From an uncultured Collinsella sp. (GTDB taxonomy: Bacteria; Actinomycetota; Coriobacteriia; Coriobacteriales; Coriobacteriaceae): DNA of 12,754 nucleotides. Positions 11,958-12,754 of the stretch are shown in pieces. A program made the position numbers and the translations under genes. The stretch is from contig URTW01000040.1 of NCBI GenBank assembly GCA_900550815.1, forward strand, positions 1 to 12,754, given 5' to 3'. Under the pieces are notes generated by a model. The model was not told where the DNA came from and did no database searches. It saw nothing but the letters and a program-made list of their open reading frames with translations. How positions within the stretch are numbered: the stretch's first letter is position 1; each line of letters begins with the position of its first letter.

Positions 11958-12754
11958 ATGTCCGAGAACGAAGAGATCATGAACGAGACCGAGAACGAGA
12001 CCATGGCTGCCGAGGTCGAGGCAGTCGAGACCGTGGAGACCGAAGCTGCCGAGGTTGAGGCTGCTGACGAGGTTTCCGCCGAGGAGGAGGCCGAGGTTGT
12101 CGAGGCCGCCGTTGATTACGATGACGAAGAGCTGATGGACAAGATGCAGAAGGCCGCCCGCCTGCTGCGTAGCCGTCGCTTTGCTATTTCCAAGGAGGAG
12201 GAGGCCAAGGCCGAGCGCATGGCGAACATCGAGCGCGCCATCAAGCTTCTTGACCTCAAGCCCAAGATGGAGCAGAAGGAAATGTCCGACCTGCTAGGCA
12301 TGCGCCTCCGTGAACTCGATGGCCTGATGGCCGAGGCCGAGGCTGCCGATCTGGTCGGCCGCATCGACGACGCCGAGGGCGATATGCGCAAGATCGTTGT
12401 CTTCGCTGCCGAGGATGCCGCTGAGGGCCTGGTCGAGCTTGCCAACAAGAAGGAGAAGCTCCTGCCCGAGCTTTCTTACGAGGAGGCCACCGAGCTGATG
12501 GCCGCTCTCGATAAGGTTATCGCTCCGCTCGTCGCCATGGGCCTGGACGAGGATCGCGGTCCTCGCGGCGGCCGTGACGACCGTGGCGGCCGTGGCGGCG
12601 ACCGTGGCGGTCGCGGCGGCTTTGGCGATCGAGGAGGCCGAGGAGGCGACCGAGGCGGTCGCGAAGGCGATCGAGGCGGCCGAGGCGGCGTAGGAGACCG
12701 AGGCGGCCGAAGAGGCGGAAGCGGGGGGGCGGGAGGCAGCCGAAGGGGATGTGG
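11958..12754 (+). CDS. MarR-like winged-helix protein with RGG-rich C-terminus, partial
   Basis: The gene starts at ATG 11958 (SD AAGGAG, 4-base spacing) and is still open after 265 codons at the window end. It has three parts. Residues 1-55 are strongly acidic, Glu-rich and low-complexity. Residues about 58-198 are helical, with a MarR-like order: MEQKEMSDLLGMRLRELDGL as helix-turn-helix, then GRIDDAEGDMRKIVVFAAED resembling a MarR wing and the strand after it, then a long helix up to VAMGLDED. From about residue 200 the chain is built of RGG, RGGD and RGGR repeats, as in nucleic-acid-binding RGG tails. I infer a DNA- or RNA-binding protein, possibly a regulator; its target is unknown. The MarR relation is by eye and moderate. 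From base 12630 the arginine codons switch abruptly from CGC/CGT to CGA, and the last 40 bases drift to GGG-, AGG- and TGT-containing codons, so the end may contain assembly or sequence errors. Confidence 0.75.
   Translation, partial: MSENEEIMNETENETMAAEVEAVETVETEAAEVEAADEVSAEEEAEVVEAAVDYDDEELMDKMQKAARLLRSRRFAISKEEEAKAERMANIERAIKLLDLKPKMEQKEMSDLLGMRLRELDGLMAEAEAADLVGRIDDAEGDMRKIVVFAAEDAAEGLVELANKKEKLLPELSYEEATELMAALDKVIAPLVAMGLDEDRGPRGGRDDRGGRGGDRGGRGGFGDRGGRGGDRGGREGDRGGRGGVGDRGGRRGGSGGAGGSRRGC

Noticed and set aside
1..12754. CRISPR arrays, tRNA or rRNA genes, insertion sequences, prophage genes
   Set aside because: No regularly spaced repeats, tRNA-like cloverleaf with CCA end, rRNA-like stretches or transposase/integrase motifs were found on reading both strands.

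Overview
The window looks like chromosomal DNA from a high-GC gut actinobacterium of the class Coriobacteriia, most likely Collinsella or a close relative. The clues are strong GC bias at third codon positions, frequent GTG starts with strong Shine-Dalgarno (SD) sequences, a bile-salt-hydrolase-type amidase, a Kup potassium transporter, and no rRNA, tRNA, insertion sequence, phage or CRISPR content. The genus is inferred from gene style and content, not from a marker gene.

Layout, left to right. A secreted protein (minus strand, signal peptide only) runs off the left edge, preceded by a possible 34-residue ORF. Next comes an AzgA/NCS2-type purine permease (minus) with its terminator. A divergent peptide deformylase-like gene (plus) has lost the catalytic glutamate of HExxH and ends inside a 103-bp imperfect palindrome. 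A choloylglycine-hydrolase-family enzyme (plus) faces kup (minus) across a 14-bp perfect hairpin. Upstream of kup lie a 24-bp perfect palindrome and two further inverted repeats. An EamA/DMT transporter (minus) is divergent from a LysR regulator (plus), with a dyad of LysR-box type between them. Next is an XRE-type helix-turn-helix domain fused in frame to an AlaA-like aminotransferase, preceded by repeated operator half-sites and broken by an in-frame TAG. A second 100-bp imperfect palindrome follows. A second deformylase-like gene (minus) is divergent from a DHA2-type MFS exporter (plus). The window closes in an RGG-rich protein with a MarR-like core that runs off the right edge.

Most genes are single transcription units, with divergent promoters and bidirectional hairpins between them rather than long operons. 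Clear functions are purine, potassium and drug or metabolite transport, amino-acid metabolism and its regulation, and bile-salt deconjugation. The points most worth checking are: (1) two divergent deformylase paralogues, each missing a different hallmark residue; (2) the HTH-aminotransferase fusion, a MocR-like design built from an XRE domain, with its own phased operator, now interrupted by an amber codon and missing the PLP-contacting tyrosine; (3) two long imperfect palindromes that share paired sub-motifs and the same two-base internal mismatches, suggesting a dispersed structured repeat family; (4) the RGG-tailed MarR-like protein.
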